Assembly (NCBI RefSeq): GCF_000413935.1
Contig: NZ_KE340380.1
Coordinates: 496,001 to 560,000 of the forward strand
Source of the DNA: Acinetobacter colistiniresistens
GTDB taxonomy: Bacteria; Pseudomonadota; Gammaproteobacteria; Pseudomonadales; Moraxellaceae
Length of the DNA stretch: 64,000 nt
Reading direction: 5' to 3'
Shown: piece by piece, positions 1 through 6,698 of the stretch
How positions within the stretch are numbered: position 1 is the stretch's first letter
Layout: each line of letters starts with the position of its first letter
Program-made: the position numbers and the translations under genes
Notes under the pieces: model-generated
Told to the model about the DNA's origin: nothing
Database searches by the model: none
The model's input: only the letters and a program-made list of their open reading frames with translations

Positions 1-249
<249 letters not shown>

Positions 250-374
250 GGTCAATTTCTCTATGTTGAATACGTCTGATCATCTTTCTTTACAAAAGAG
301 AGAAACTTTGCAAATTCATAATCCTATAGAATTTGCAAGTGATCTTCCTCTTAGAAGGATGTAAGGAATTTTTC

Positions 375-746
375 ATGATAGAGATGTTTCGATCGACCTC
401 GAGTAAATTGATTCTAGTGCTTGTCATCGCTTTGGTGGCAAGCTTACAGTATCAATTTTGGCTAGGTGAGGGGGGATATTTCCCTCACCAAGCTTTGACT
501 CAGCAAATTAAGCAACAAGCAGAAATTAATACTGAGCTAAAAGAACGCAATCGTATTTTAGCCGCAGAAGTTTTTGATTTAAAAAGTGGTAGTGAAGCCA
601 TTGAAGAACATGCACGTTTAGATTTAGGTTTAGTTAAACCGAATGAGACGTTCGTGCAAATGAGTACCATTAGTACCCATTACAAACCAATTTATATTGA
701 TCCAAACGCAAAAGAAGACACGGCAACCAATGAAAACCCAGACTAA
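375..746 (+). CDS. ftsB: Cell division protein FtsB
   Basis: FtsB is a small bitopic inner-membrane protein of the divisome that pairs with FtsL and FtsQ at the septum. The 123-residue product has a short cytoplasmic N-terminus, one membrane helix (KLILVLVIALVASLQYQFW), a coiled-coil stretch (QQIKQQAEINTELKERNRIL) and the typical DLGLVKPNETFVQ ending of the core domain. I chose the ATG at 375 because TAAGGA lies about 8 bases upstream. An in-frame upstream start at 333 would add a non-membrane leader unlike the family. The C-terminal tail of about 30 residues after the core is longer than in E. coli. The 3' end overlaps ispD by 17 bases, so the two are probably co-translated. Confidence 0.93.
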   Translation: MIEMFRSTSSKLILVLVIALVASLQYQFWLGEGGYFPHQALTQQIKQQAEINTELKERNRILAAEVFDLKSGSEAIEEHARLDLGLVKPNETFVQMSTISTHYKPIYIDPNAKEDTATNENPD

Positions 747-1443
747 GCTGTGGGCGGTTGTACCAGCAGCAGGTTCGGGCAGTCGTTTTTCAAAAACTGA
801 ATTAAAACAATACCAGTATATTCAAGAGCATACCGTACTCGAGCACACCGTCAATCGACTGAATTCGTTAGATTTAGCCGGTTATGTGCTTGCCATTGGT
901 GAACATGATAATTTTGCGAAAACCCTGTCTTTTCAGCATATAGATAAACTGCATTTTTGCTGGGGCGGTGCTGAGCGGGTACATTCTGTTTTAAATGCCT
1001 TGATCTATTTATCTGAAATTGCCCATGAAGATGATTGGGTATTGGTCCATGACGCTGCACGTCCATGTGTAACGAAAGAATGTCTAACCCAACTTGTTCA
1101 GACAGCACAAACTTCAAATCAAAGTGCCATTTTGGCTATTCCAGTTCGAGATACCTTAAAACAGGTGGAGAGTCAAAACCAGATCAAAAAAACCGTAAGC
1201 CGTGAATTATTGTGGCAAGCACAGACGCCACAAATGGCGAGACTCGGTGTACTAAAAAATGCGATTGAAAAAGCTTTAACTCATGATATTACGATAACAG
1301 ATGAAGCGAGTGCCTTAGAATATGTGAATGAACCTGTACAAGTGGTACAAGGTCGCTCTGATAATATCAAAATTACCTATGCTGACGACTTAGAACTCGC
1401 ACGATTAATTCTTCAATCTCAAAGTCATTCTTCATTTGCATAA
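730..1443 (+). CDS. ispD: 2-C-methyl-D-erythritol 4-phosphate cytidylyltransferase
   Basis: IspD transfers CMP from CTP to methylerythritol phosphate in the non-mevalonate isoprenoid pathway. The 237-residue protein has the nucleotide-binding P-loop-like motif AVVPAAGSGSRF at its N-terminus, the WVLVHDAARPC motif in the middle, and a QTPQM segment followed by TDEASALE near the C-terminus, all hallmarks of the family. The ATG at 730 puts AVVPAAGSG at the expected distance from the start; an upstream in-frame start at 697 would add 11 residues without similarity. It overlaps the end of ftsB, as in many gammaproteobacteria. No ispF follows here, unlike in E. coli. Confidence 0.96.
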   Translation: MKTQTKLWAVVPAAGSGSRFSKTELKQYQYIQEHTVLEHTVNRLNSLDLAGYVLAIGEHDNFAKTLSFQHIDKLHFCWGGAERVHSVLNALIYLSEIAHEDDWVLVHDAARPCVTKECLTQLVQTAQTSNQSAILAIPVRDTLKQVESQNQIKKTVSRELLWQAQTPQMARLGVLKNAIEKALTHDITITDEASALEYVNEPVQVVQGRSDNIKITYADDLELARLILQSQSHSSFA

Positions 1444-1576
1444 GAGCAGTTTTTTAATAAGCGCAAAATAGCCTAAGTAAATTTAGATGAATTTTACTGC
1501 TTTTTACATCAATCTAAATGACAAAATTTCTACTATTTGTTAAATTTGAATAACATACTTTATAACGGATCAACCG

Positions 1577-2053
1577 ATGAAAAAATTATTACTTGCGGGC
1601 CTTTTCACTTTTTCTTTAGTTGGTTGCGCAACGACACCTCAACAACCTCAGGATACTGTACAAGAAAGCATTCGTTATTCGACTAGTCCTTGTTTCGGTA
1701 CATGTCCAATTTATTCAGTTGAAATTACACCTGAAGGGGCTGTTCATTTTGATGGTAAACAATATACCAAAGTAACAGGTAGTCAGGACTTAACCGTTGA
1801 TCCTTCTGTTTATAACAAGCTGCAACAAGAGTTAAAAACTTATCGCCCGGCAACAGGTGCAAATGTAAAAACGACAGGCTGTGCTGAAACAGCCAGTGAT
1901 CAGCAAAGTGCTTATTTTGCTTGGAAACGTCCAGATGGTACAGTCACTAAATTAAGCCACTATACGGGCTGTATTTCACCTGCAAACGCTGAGTTAAACA
2001 AGGTGATTGAGAAATTACCAAAGTTGATTGGTATTGAAGATCTCGTTCGTTAA
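1577..2053 (+). CDS. DUF6438-type lipoprotein
   Basis: This encodes a 158-residue predicted outer-membrane or periplasmic lipoprotein. A signal peptide ends in a lipobox (FSLVGC, Cys17). The mature part starts with a Thr/Gln/Pro-rich linker, then the segment STSPCFGTCPIYSVEI, which is the characteristic start of DUF6438 proteins, with a CxxxC pair. Two further cysteines (TTGCAETA and HYTGCISP) could form a second disulfide. The function of the family is not known. It stands alone, in the same direction as ispD but 130 bases downstream with AT-rich sequence between, so it is probably transcribed separately. Confidence 0.8.
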   Translation: MKKLLLAGLFTFSLVGCATTPQQPQDTVQESIRYSTSPCFGTCPIYSVEITPEGAVHFDGKQYTKVTGSQDLTVDPSVYNKLQQELKTYRPATGANVKTTGCAETASDQQSAYFAWKRPDGTVTKLSHYTGCISPANAELNKVIEKLPKLIGIEDLVR

Positions 2054-2165
2054 ACGCATTGCTAAAATATAGATAAAATCAGCATTTTCAGTAAAAGTAT
2101 AAGTAAAATCAGCTGCTTATACTGCTATTGTAACAATGCTGAGGATTATATTGAAACGTAAAAAG

Positions 2166-2197
2166 TAGGTTGTTGTATAAGTCAATACAACAACCTA
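2166..2197 (+). terminator. Perfect 13-bp hairpin after the lipoprotein gene
   Basis: TAGGTTGTTGTAT and ATACAACAACCTA form a perfect 13-bp stem around a 6-base loop (AAGTCA), about 110 bases after the DUF6438 stop. It is followed by TCTTC rather than a clean T-run, so it may be a weak terminator or an mRNA-stabilising hairpin. Confidence 0.5.
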
Positions 2198-2206
2198 TCT
2201 TCAGGA

Positions 2207-2299
2207 TTCACAAGGCTACAAGGCCAAATGGTTCTGGAAGATGCACCATTAAAGCGTATGTATTACCTCAGTATATTAGGGATACTTCAACCCAGATAA
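2207..2299 (+). pseudogene. Possible C-terminal gene remnant
   Basis: A start-less reading frame of 30 codons ends at a TAA and reads like a natural protein tail (TRLQGQMVLEDAPLKRMYY, then LSILGILQPR). There is no start codon or ribosome site, and I do not recognise the family. It lies in the otherwise gene-free stretch 2054-2354 between the lipoprotein and the LysR gene. It may be the scar of a deleted gene or chance. Confidence 0.2.
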
Positions 2300-2354
2300 A
2301 TTTGAAAGGGTTAAATGAAACCCAAACACTGGATTGATAGCTTACAAACAGCCA

Positions 2355-3251
2355 TTATTCTTTTTTTAACAAATTTTCAATGAGATAGTCATATAGTAAT
2401 TTTATTCGTTTTGGTGTTGGTCCTAATTGTGGACGATATAAATATAAGCCCCAAGGCGATGATTTAATATTTTGCATCACCTCAACAACGCTACCTTGTT
2501 TAATCATCGGTAAAGCTAGAAAGTCGGGAATATGACCAAAACCAATCCCATCAATTAATGCTTGGCAATAAGCATCAAGATCATTGGTTGAAAAGAGAGG
2601 TAAATTGGGCATAAAAGCCTGATCATATTCAAATCCCCAGAACCAATATTGATTCGAAGATAAGTTTTCGAATGCAATAATTGGAAAATGATTCAGATCC
2701 TCAATCTGTTGTGGTTGTCCAACTCTGTTTATCAGTGATGGAGCACCGACGACGCGAAATCCCATGTTCATGACTTTACGAGAGACAAAGCGATTGTCAT
2801 TCAGAAAACCAATACGGATACCAATATCTACTTGATTCATAATGACATTACTGTGTTCATCAGTCAGGATACAGCTAATTTTTATCTCAGGATAATCGAT
2901 TTGGAACTTTGAAATTAGGGGGATAATAATATGTCGGCCAAATGTAGTTGGCATGGTCAGACGGATATGGCCTGAAACATCCTCAACAGCTTCATGAGCA
3001 CTATTTTTGACCAGCTCATTAATTTTGTTCATTAAAGGTTGGGCCTGTCTTAATAATTCTTCACCTTCACGAGTAATTTTATGACCTCGTGTACTTCGAT
3101 AAAAAAGAATCTCACCTTTCTGCTCTTCCAATTCCTGAATCGCACGTGTAATTGATTGTGGGGATTTCCCTAGCTGTATCGCCGCTTTTTTGAAATTTTC
3201 TACATTTGCAACTGTGCAGAAGATTTTAATCAATTCGAAATAGTTATTCAT
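2355..3251 (-). CDS. LysR-family transcriptional regulator
   Basis: This is a 298-residue LysR-type regulator. The N-terminal winged helix-turn-helix (about residues 1-60) reads FKKAAIQLGKSPQSITRAIQ and ends with the family-typical LFYRSTRGHKITREGEELL. The remainder is the substrate-binding-like effector domain. It is transcribed divergently from the oxidoreductase gene at 3376, 124 bases away, the classic arrangement for a LysR regulator and its target. A palindrome lies just upstream of its start codon. I infer that it controls the neighbouring oxidoreductase in response to an unknown effector, perhaps a reactive carbonyl or quinone. Confidence 0.9.
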   Translation of the reverse strand: MNNYFELIKIFCTVANVENFKKAAIQLGKSPQSITRAIQELEEQKGEILFYRSTRGHKITREGEELLRQAQPLMNKINELVKNSAHEAVEDVSGHIRLTMPTTFGRHIIIPLISKFQIDYPEIKISCILTDEHSNVIMNQVDIGIRIGFLNDNRFVSRKVMNMGFRVVGAPSLINRVGQPQQIEDLNHFPIIAFENLSSNQYWFWGFEYDQAFMPNLPLFSTNDLDAYCQALIDGIGFGHIPDFLALPMIKQGSVVEVMQNIKSSPWGLYLYRPQLGPTPKRIKLLYDYLIENLLKKE

Positions 3252-3256
3252 TAGTT

Positions 3257-3273
3257 ATTCCAAATTATGGAAT
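3257..3273. promoter_or_regulatory. Candidate LysR operator in divergent promoter region
   Basis: ATTCCA-AATTA-TGGAAT is a perfect 6+6 inverted repeat with a 5-base centre. It sits 5 bases upstream of the LysR start codon and about 100 bases from the divergent oxidoreductase. Its size and position fit a LysR box (T-N11-A type). Assignment to this regulator is inference from position. Confidence 0.4.
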
Positions 3274-3375
3274 TAAGAAATCCATATTATATCATTTTTT
3301 TTGATTAACTTTTTCAGTACATTTCATTATTAGCCTGATTGTCCGGCGACTTATTTATGCATAGAGGTAAATTAG

Positions 3376-4356
3376 ATGAAAGCACAAATCCTGAAAAGTT
3401 ATGATGTTAAGCAATTTAATCTTATTGAAATTCCAATTCCTGAGATTAATGCAAATGAAGTTTTAGTAAAAATTCATAGCAGCGGTGTTAACCCGATTGA
3501 TTATAAAATCCGTGAAGGTGCTGCACCTTATGCAGATCCAGTCCTGCCAGCAGTATTAGGAACAGATATGGCAGGTGAAATTGTCGAAGTTGGGAGCAAT
3601 GTTACAGCCTTTAAGGTCGGAGATGAGGTCTATGGTCTCGCTGGTGGTGTCCGAGGGCTACAAGGAACTTTAGCAGAATATATTGCTGTAGATGCCGATT
3701 TACTTGCCATTAAGCCTAAAAATTTATCTATGCGTGAAGCCGCGGCTTTACCGCTAGTTTTCTTAACAGCTTGGGAAGGCTTGGTTGATCAGGCTCGAAT
3801 AAAAGAGGGCGATTCGGTTTTAGTGCAGGGTATTGGTGGTGTTGGTCATATGGTTGTCCAACTTGCGAAAGCGAAAGGTGCACATGTCTATGCGACTGGT
3901 TCAGCAAAGCGTCAGAAAATGATTGAGGGGCTGGGTGTGACAGCAATTGATTATGCAACAGAAAGTGTTGAAGATTATGTGCAGAAATATACTGGAGGTC
4001 AGGGGTTTGATATTATTTATGACACTGTAGGCGGTGATACGCTTGCTGCATCATTGTCCGCTATAAAACCCTATGGACATATTGCAAGCTGTTATGCCTT
4101 TGGTGAAATCAATTTAGCACCATCTTCTTTACGTGCTGCAACCATTTCGGGTGTTTTTGTGTTATTACCGATGTTATCGGGTCAAGGACGAGCCCATCAT
4201 GGTGATATTTTGCGACAATTGACCCAGTATGTTGAATCGGGAAAAATCAAACCTATTGTTGATCCACGTACTTTTACTCTGGAAAATGCGCTTGAAGCTC
4301 ATGATTACCTAGAAAGTGGCTCTGCTTCAATTAAAGTTGTGGTCGATATTATTTAA
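3376..4356 (+). CDS. Zinc-independent NADPH:quinone-type oxidoreductase (MDR superfamily)
   Basis: This is a 326-residue medium-chain dehydrogenase/reductase. It has the GroES-like N-terminal domain (HSSGVNPIDYKIREG, VLGTDMAGEIVEVG, FKVGDEVYG) and a Rossmann domain with the motif VLVQGIGGVGHMVVQLAKAKG at about residues 148-168, typical for NADP(H) binding. The catalytic zinc ligands of alcohol dehydrogenases are absent, placing it with quinone oxidoreductases and enoyl reductases. The substrate is unknown; quinones or alpha,beta-unsaturated carbonyls are likely. It is divergent from a LysR regulator and has its own hairpin terminator downstream, so it is probably a single-gene unit. Confidence 0.88.
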   Translation: MKAQILKSYDVKQFNLIEIPIPEINANEVLVKIHSSGVNPIDYKIREGAAPYADPVLPAVLGTDMAGEIVEVGSNVTAFKVGDEVYGLAGGVRGLQGTLAEYIAVDADLLAIKPKNLSMREAAALPLVFLTAWEGLVDQARIKEGDSVLVQGIGGVGHMVVQLAKAKGAHVYATGSAKRQKMIEGLGVTAIDYATESVEDYVQKYTGGQGFDIIYDTVGGDTLAASLSAIKPYGHIASCYAFGEINLAPSSLRAATISGVFVLLPMLSGQGRAHHGDILRQLTQYVESGKIKPIVDPRTFTLENALEAHDYLESGSASIKVVVDII

Positions 4357-4366
4357 TAGACTGATT

Positions 4367-4402
4367 AAGCAGCTATATATCTTGAAATATGGCTGCTTGT
4401 TT
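4367..4402 (+). terminator. Hairpin terminator after the oxidoreductase gene
   Basis: AAGCAGC (4367-4373) pairs with GCTGCTT (4392-4398), extended by flanking AT pairs, and is followed by GTTTT. It lies 10 bases after the stop codon. Confidence 0.6.
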
Positions 4403-4404
4403 TA

Positions 4405-4730
4405 CTCACCAAAATTTAATAATGGTTGAGAAGACAGCATCAACCTGCTGATGCAAGCCATTGAACTTTGAACTTTAATATCTGATCATTCTCCAAATGG
4501 TGAGAAAGTGACTTTTTAAGCAGAAGTTGATCAGGTTGATCGACGAAAAATCTATCTATACTCGCGTGACCGAGTTTCCAGCTTAGTGTACAGACGGAGT
4601 ACTGTCCGCTTTTGGAGCGTTGGCTCATTGAAGGACTTTAACGCTGTTTGATCACCATTTTGTATGCTTATTATTCAAATTAAAATACTTAATTTTTAAA
4701 AATATTTACCAATATATGCCAAATTTCATA
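4405..4730. other. Gene-free stretch upstream of the sulfur cluster
   Basis: I find no gene I can support here. A short minus-strand frame at 4440-4628 has no recognisable family and no ribosome site. The sequence from about 4640 is strongly AT-rich and probably contains the promoter of the YeeE/YedE operon. Confidence 0.4.
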
Positions 4731-4756
4731 AATATTAGCGATTAAGCGCTAATATT
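4731..4756. promoter_or_regulatory. 26-bp palindromic operator upstream of the YeeE/YedE-MBL operon
   Basis: AATATTAGCG-ATTAAG-CGCTAATATT has perfect 10-bp arms and a 6-base centre. It lies 70 bases upstream of the first gene's start codon. The TTAGC/GCTAA half-sites resemble the two palindromes found next to the ArsR gene at 45.9 kb in this window. ArsR/BigR-type repressors commonly control such sulfur clusters, but no regulator gene is adjacent, so the binding protein is inferred. Confidence 0.6.
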
Positions 4757-4825
4757 GAATAAGTTTATTTAAATGTTATTTTAAATAATATATTATAAAA
4801 ATATATATTGATTGGTGAGAGGATG

Positions 4826-5242
4826 ATGACTAGTATTCTTTTAGCTTTGATTGGTGGTGCATTAATTGGATTAGCTGCTGTAGGTTATTTATACGTCAAT
4901 GGGCGTATAGCAGGGGTGAGTGGTCTGATTGCCCAATTATTACAGCCCAAAACATTTTTGAGTAGTTCGGCTTTTTGGTTTTTATTGGGTCTGATTATTA
5001 CACCATTTATTTATCAAATTTTTGTAAAGCCTGAAATTATCATGCAGTCGTCTCCACTCGCTTTGATCATTGCTGGGCTGTTGGTGGGTTTTGGGACACG
5101 TTTAGGTTCAGGTTGCACCAGTGGGCATGGGATCTGCGGGATTAGCCGTTTATCTCCACGTTCGATGGTTGCCACAATCACATTTATGTTCGCTGGTTTT
5201 GTTACGGTGTATGTCGTACGTCATATTCTGGGAGCCGCGTAA
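4826..5242 (+). CDS. YeeE/YedE-family membrane protein, first half-transporter
   Basis: This is a 138-residue integral membrane protein with about four hydrophobic helices, of the YeeE/YedE (sulfur transport) family. The conserved cysteine motif is LGSGCTSGHGICGISRLSPRS near residues 90-112; in this family such cysteines line the path of a sulfur species such as thiosulfate. I chose the second of two adjacent ATGs because GAGAGG then lies 4 bases upstream; a TTG at 4808 would also be in frame. The stop overlaps the next gene's ATG by one base. With the next gene it makes up a split YeeE pair, beside a persulfide-dioxygenase-like enzyme. Confidence 0.85.
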   Translation: MTSILLALIGGALIGLAAVGYLYVNGRIAGVSGLIAQLLQPKTFLSSSAFWFLLGLIITPFIYQIFVKPEIIMQSSPLALIIAGLLVGFGTRLGSGCTSGHGICGISRLSPRSMVATITFMFAGFVTVYVVRHILGAA

Positions 5243-5652
5243 TGAAAAATCTATTTGCGTTTATCTTTGGCAGTATATTTGCATTGGGTCTATTGATTTC
5301 AGGCATGTCAAATCCTGAGAAAGTGTTGAGCTTTCTAGATATTTTTGGCACTTGGGATATTAGCTTGATGTTTGTGATGATTGGTGCAATTGCGGTTGCA
5401 TTTATCCCATTTCAAAAAGCCTTACGCAATCCCAAAACATTATCCGGTGAGGTGATTGCTTTACCAAAGAATAATCAAATTGATAAGAAGTTGATCGCAG
5501 GTGCGATATTATTTGGTATGGGTTGGGGAATTGCAGGTATTTGCCCAGCACCCGCAATTACCTTGATCGGATTGGGTTATTTTGAGGTTTGGTATTTTAT
5601 AGGCGCAATGCTATTCGGTATGTTGATTCACCGTCTTTGGGCTAAACAGTAG
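5242..5652 (+). CDS. YeeE/YedE-family (DUF6691) membrane protein, second half
   Basis: This 136-residue membrane protein begins MKNLFAFIFGSIFALGLLISGMSNPEKV, written here in two parts only as a guide: a hydrophobic helix, then the conserved SGMSNPEKV loop. Near the C-terminus it has GMGWGIAGICPAPA, the single-cysteine motif of the second half of split YeeE/YedE transporters. Its start codon overlaps the stop of the preceding gene, which indicates translational coupling and supports the idea that the two proteins form one channel. I infer that the pair imports or handles a reduced sulfur species for the downstream MBL enzyme. Confidence 0.85.
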   Translation: MKNLFAFIFGSIFALGLLISGMSNPEKVLSFLDIFGTWDISLMFVMIGAIAVAFIPFQKALRNPKTLSGEVIALPKNNQIDKKLIAGAILFGMGWGIAGICPAPAITLIGLGYFEVWYFIGAMLFGMLIHRLWAKQ

Positions 5653-5662
5653 GAGAAATGCG

Positions 5663-6535
5663 ATGCAATATCCAATAGTTAAAGCCTTTTTTGATGAACA
5701 GAGCAATACCTTTAGTTATGTTGTGCATGATCCTGAAACAAAGCATTGTGCCATTATTGATAGTGTTTTGGATTATGATGCTGCCTCGGCTTCCACTTCC
5801 ACACAACATGCAGATGAGATCATTGGTTATATTGAATCTCAAGCATTCACAGTTGAATGGATATTGGAAACGCATGTTCATGCAGATCATTTAACCGCAT
5901 CACAATATTTAAAATCAAAGCTTGGCGGCAAGATTGCCATGAGTGAGAAAATTGCGATTGTTCAGGATACCTTTAGTGCAATTTATCATCTTGATCTTAA
6001 ATATTTTAATACGCATCAAGTGTTTGATTATTTATTCAAGGACAATGAGCACTTCAGTATCGGAAACTTAGAAGCATATAATATACCAACACCAGGACAT
6101 ACTCCTGCATGCTTAAGTTATATCATTGGTGATGCTATTTTTGTTGGCGATACCTTATTCATGCCAGATTATGGCACGGCGCGCTGTGACTTTCCCAAAG
6201 GAAGTGCTGATCAGTTATTTGATTCTGTACAAAAGCTTTATCAACTTCCTGAGCGAACGCGTGTTTTCTTATGTCATGACTATAAGCCTGAAGGTCGAGA
6301 TGAATATGTGTATGAAACCAGTATTAGCACGCAAAAGCAGCATAATATTCATATCAATATGAAAACGCTTAAACAGGACTTTGTACAGATGCGTCAAAGC
6401 CGTGATGCAACATTATCGATGCCCAAGCTTATTCTGCCTGCAATTCAAATTAACATGGATGCAGGGCGCTTCCCAGAACCGGAATCGAATGGCATTCGCT
6501 ATCTAAAACTGCCGTTAAATTACTTTAGTCTCTAA
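5663..6535 (+). CDS. MBL-fold hydrolase, persulfide-dioxygenase-like
   Basis: This is a 290-residue metallo-beta-lactamase-fold protein. It carries the metal-binding motif THVHADHL near residue 71, the third-histidine motif TPGHTPAC, the aspartate in GDTLFMPDYGTARCDFP, and CHDY with the last histidine. The DYGTARCDFPKG segment is typical of the ETHE1/Blh group, which oxidise glutathione persulfide to sulfite with a single iron. It follows the two YeeE/YedE genes after 10 bases, with AGGAGAAATGCG upstream of the ATG. A strong terminator follows. The cluster probably detoxifies sulfide or persulfide. The substrate is inferred from family and neighbours. Confidence 0.85.
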   Translation: MQYPIVKAFFDEQSNTFSYVVHDPETKHCAIIDSVLDYDAASASTSTQHADEIIGYIESQAFTVEWILETHVHADHLTASQYLKSKLGGKIAMSEKIAIVQDTFSAIYHLDLKYFNTHQVFDYLFKDNEHFSIGNLEAYNIPTPGHTPACLSYIIGDAIFVGDTLFMPDYGTARCDFPKGSADQLFDSVQKLYQLPERTRVFLCHDYKPEGRDEYVYETSISTQKQHNIHINMKTLKQDFVQMRQSRDATLSMPKLILPAIQINMDAGRFPEPESNGIRYLKLPLNYFSL

Positions 6536-6538
6536 GAG

Positions 6539-6586
6539 AGAAAAGCCCAGATTGCTCAGATCTTTTTGAGTCATCTGGGCTTTTCT
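6539..6586 (+). terminator. Strong terminator of the sulfur operon
   Basis: AGAAAAGCCCAGAT (6539-6552) pairs perfectly with ATCTGGGCTTTTCT (6573-6586), a 14-bp stem starting 3 bases after the stop codon. A-run and T-run at both sides make it usable in both directions. Confidence 0.85.
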
Positions 6587-6657
6587 ATATCAAATTTTTG
6601 CATACATTCCATATTTAGCAGAAAAAATGGAGATTAAGTTTTGTTTGAACACTTAAC

Positions 6658-6677
6658 TGTTATATTATAACATAACA
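6658..6677. promoter_or_regulatory. Zur box (zinc-uptake repressor site)
   Basis: TGTTATATTATAACATAACA is a near-perfect 20-bp palindrome (TGTTAT and ATAACA arms) located 21 bases upstream of the receptor start codon. It matches the gammaproteobacterial Zur consensus built on TGTTATAACATAAC. Zur with zinc would block this promoter, so the gene should be induced under zinc starvation. Confidence 0.8.
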
Positions 6678-6698
6678 ATAATAATTAAGGAGTTCAAC

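Noticed and set aside
851..1117. Open frame opposite ispD
   Set aside because: It is a shadow of the well-supported ispD gene.
4440..4628. Minus-strand 62-codon open frame
   Set aside because: It has no ribosome site, no recognisable motif and odd composition, and lies in a region that looks non-coding.
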